A DNA stretch of 64,000 nucleotides, from NCBI GenBank assembly GCA_037577475.1, contig CM075183.1:12054471-12118470 (forward strand), in the 5' to 3' direction. Position numbers and translations under genes: made by a program. The stretch's first letter is position 1; each line of letters opens with the position of its first letter. Source of the stretch: Chaunax sp. Z400. Lineage: Eukaryota > Chordata > Actinopteri > Lophiiformes > Chaunacidae. Positions 63,464-64,000 of this stretch are shown one piece after another. The notes beneath the pieces were generated by a model. That model was not told the origin of the DNA. It was given only the letters and a program-made list of their open reading frames with translations, and ran no database searches.

Positions 63464-64000
63464 TCAAATATCTCCCAGGTTGTCATAGATAATATCCGGC
63501 GATCTCAGCGGCACCTGCTGGCGCTGGTTGTACCACGAATTAGCAGATGAAGGTTTCTGTTTACACACTTTGCTGTACAGCTCTCTGCCCGCTCCTCCTT
63601 CTCCTCCCCAAATATTATTGTTGTTGTTCACATTAATGCCAGGACCTCCATGTTTCCTAGGAGGCAGCGGCATCGGCTCCTTATGAGCAGAAGTGGCCCT
63701 GGATGGCTTGGGAGCGGTGACAGGTTTAGGCCACCTCGGAGCTGGAGGTTGCGGTGTGCCACGGCTCAGTCTCAGCTGCGGAGGAGAGTGTCTGTGGGAC
63801 TCTGACAGCTTTCCATGGGAGGGGGCGCTGTAATTTCCCCCCTGTCCCGACAGGGCTCCCATCTCTTCCTGTCTCCTCTGACTATGGGGCTCCAAACGGG
63901 CCTCGTCGTAAATAGTCATCCCTAAACTAGCAGGCATGCTTGTGCCTACTTTTGCGCAACCCTCCGGTTCATCATATATGTGCTCCAGGGGAGGAGCAGG
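63464..64000 (-). CDS. dok1: dok1 C-terminal coding exon (5' part beyond window)
   Basis: Docking protein 1 is a membrane-recruited adaptor (PH, then PTB domain, then a tyrosine- and proline-rich tail) that becomes phosphorylated by tyrosine kinases and recruits RasGAP, Nck and related SH2 proteins to damp signalling. Only the tail is present: 178 residues open from the window edge to TGA at 63464-63466. Visible motifs are HIYDEPEG close to the edge (human DOK1 has PIYDEPEG), TIYDEAR, a proline-rich stretch with PQPPAPRWPKP, MPLPPRKHGG, ELYSKVCK (human ALYSQVQK) and a C-terminal IIYDNLGDI. The tyrosines fit SH2 ligands and the PxxP runs fit SH3 ligands. The PH and PTB domains must lie to the right. 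DOK2 is the main alternative; the LYSxV motif and m1ap synteny favour DOK1. Confidence 0.85.
   Translation of the reverse strand, partial: PAPPLEHIYDEPEGCAKVGTSMPASLGMTIYDEARLEPHSQRRQEEMGALSGQGGNYSAPSHGKLSESHRHSPPQLRLSRGTPQPPAPRWPKPVTAPKPSRATSAHKEPMPLPPRKHGGPGINVNNNNNIWGGEGGAGRELYSKVCKQKPSSANSWYNQRQQVPLRSPDIIYDNLGDI

Overview
This window is eukaryotic nuclear DNA, most likely from a teleost fish (probably percomorph). The evidence is interrupted genes with GT-AG introns, very abundant (TG)n/(TA)n/(TC)n microsatellites, Tc1-like transposon relics, L2-like LINE tails, and interspersed repeats I recognise as common in fish. Most long open frames are microsatellite or chance frames. I see no operon, CRISPR array, phage or bacterial feature.

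Only two protein-coding genes can be supported. (1) m1ap (meiosis 1 associated/arrest protein) lies on the + strand. It is reconstructed here as eleven coding exons from 29954 to 54640, with compatible phases at every junction and a predicted product of 581 residues. (2) The 3' end of dok1 (docking protein 1) lies on the - strand, from 64000 (cut by the window edge) to its stop at 63464. The tail-to-tail m1ap/dok1 arrangement matches the human DOK1-M1AP neighbourhood as I know it, which supports both calls. The two genes have unrelated roles (germ-cell meiosis; adaptor in tyrosine-kinase signalling), so this is synteny rather than a functional cluster.

Layout. 1-29953: no coding exon recognised; it holds microsatellites, a Tc1-like transposase relic (1850-2250), LINE tails (about 18.9, 20.4 and 21.4-22.2 kb), a perfect 28-bp-arm hairpin (1399-1457), an RFX-type X-box (3276-3289) and a possible m1ap promoter/5' UTR exon near 27.0-27.3 kb. 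29954-32652: m1ap exons 1-3. 32653-48472: a 15.8-kb intron with an LTR-like block, a decayed Tc1-like element with both terminal repeats, two tRNA-Ala-like sequences on the opposite strand, a palindromic MITE fragment and a candidate conserved element. 48473-54640: m1ap exons 4-11, with TG repeats tight against several splice sites. 54641-63463: non-coding space between the convergent genes, with opposed (GT)n and (CA)n tracts. 63464-64000: dok1 last exon.

No clearly new biological system was found. The observations most worth checking are the antisense tRNA-Ala-like sequences inside m1ap (one with an intact internal pol III promoter and a nearby T-run), the NAGNAG acceptor of exon 2, the TG tract at the exon 6 acceptor, and the perfect hairpin near the left end. 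Comparisons to human proteins and to repeat families are from memory; no search was run.
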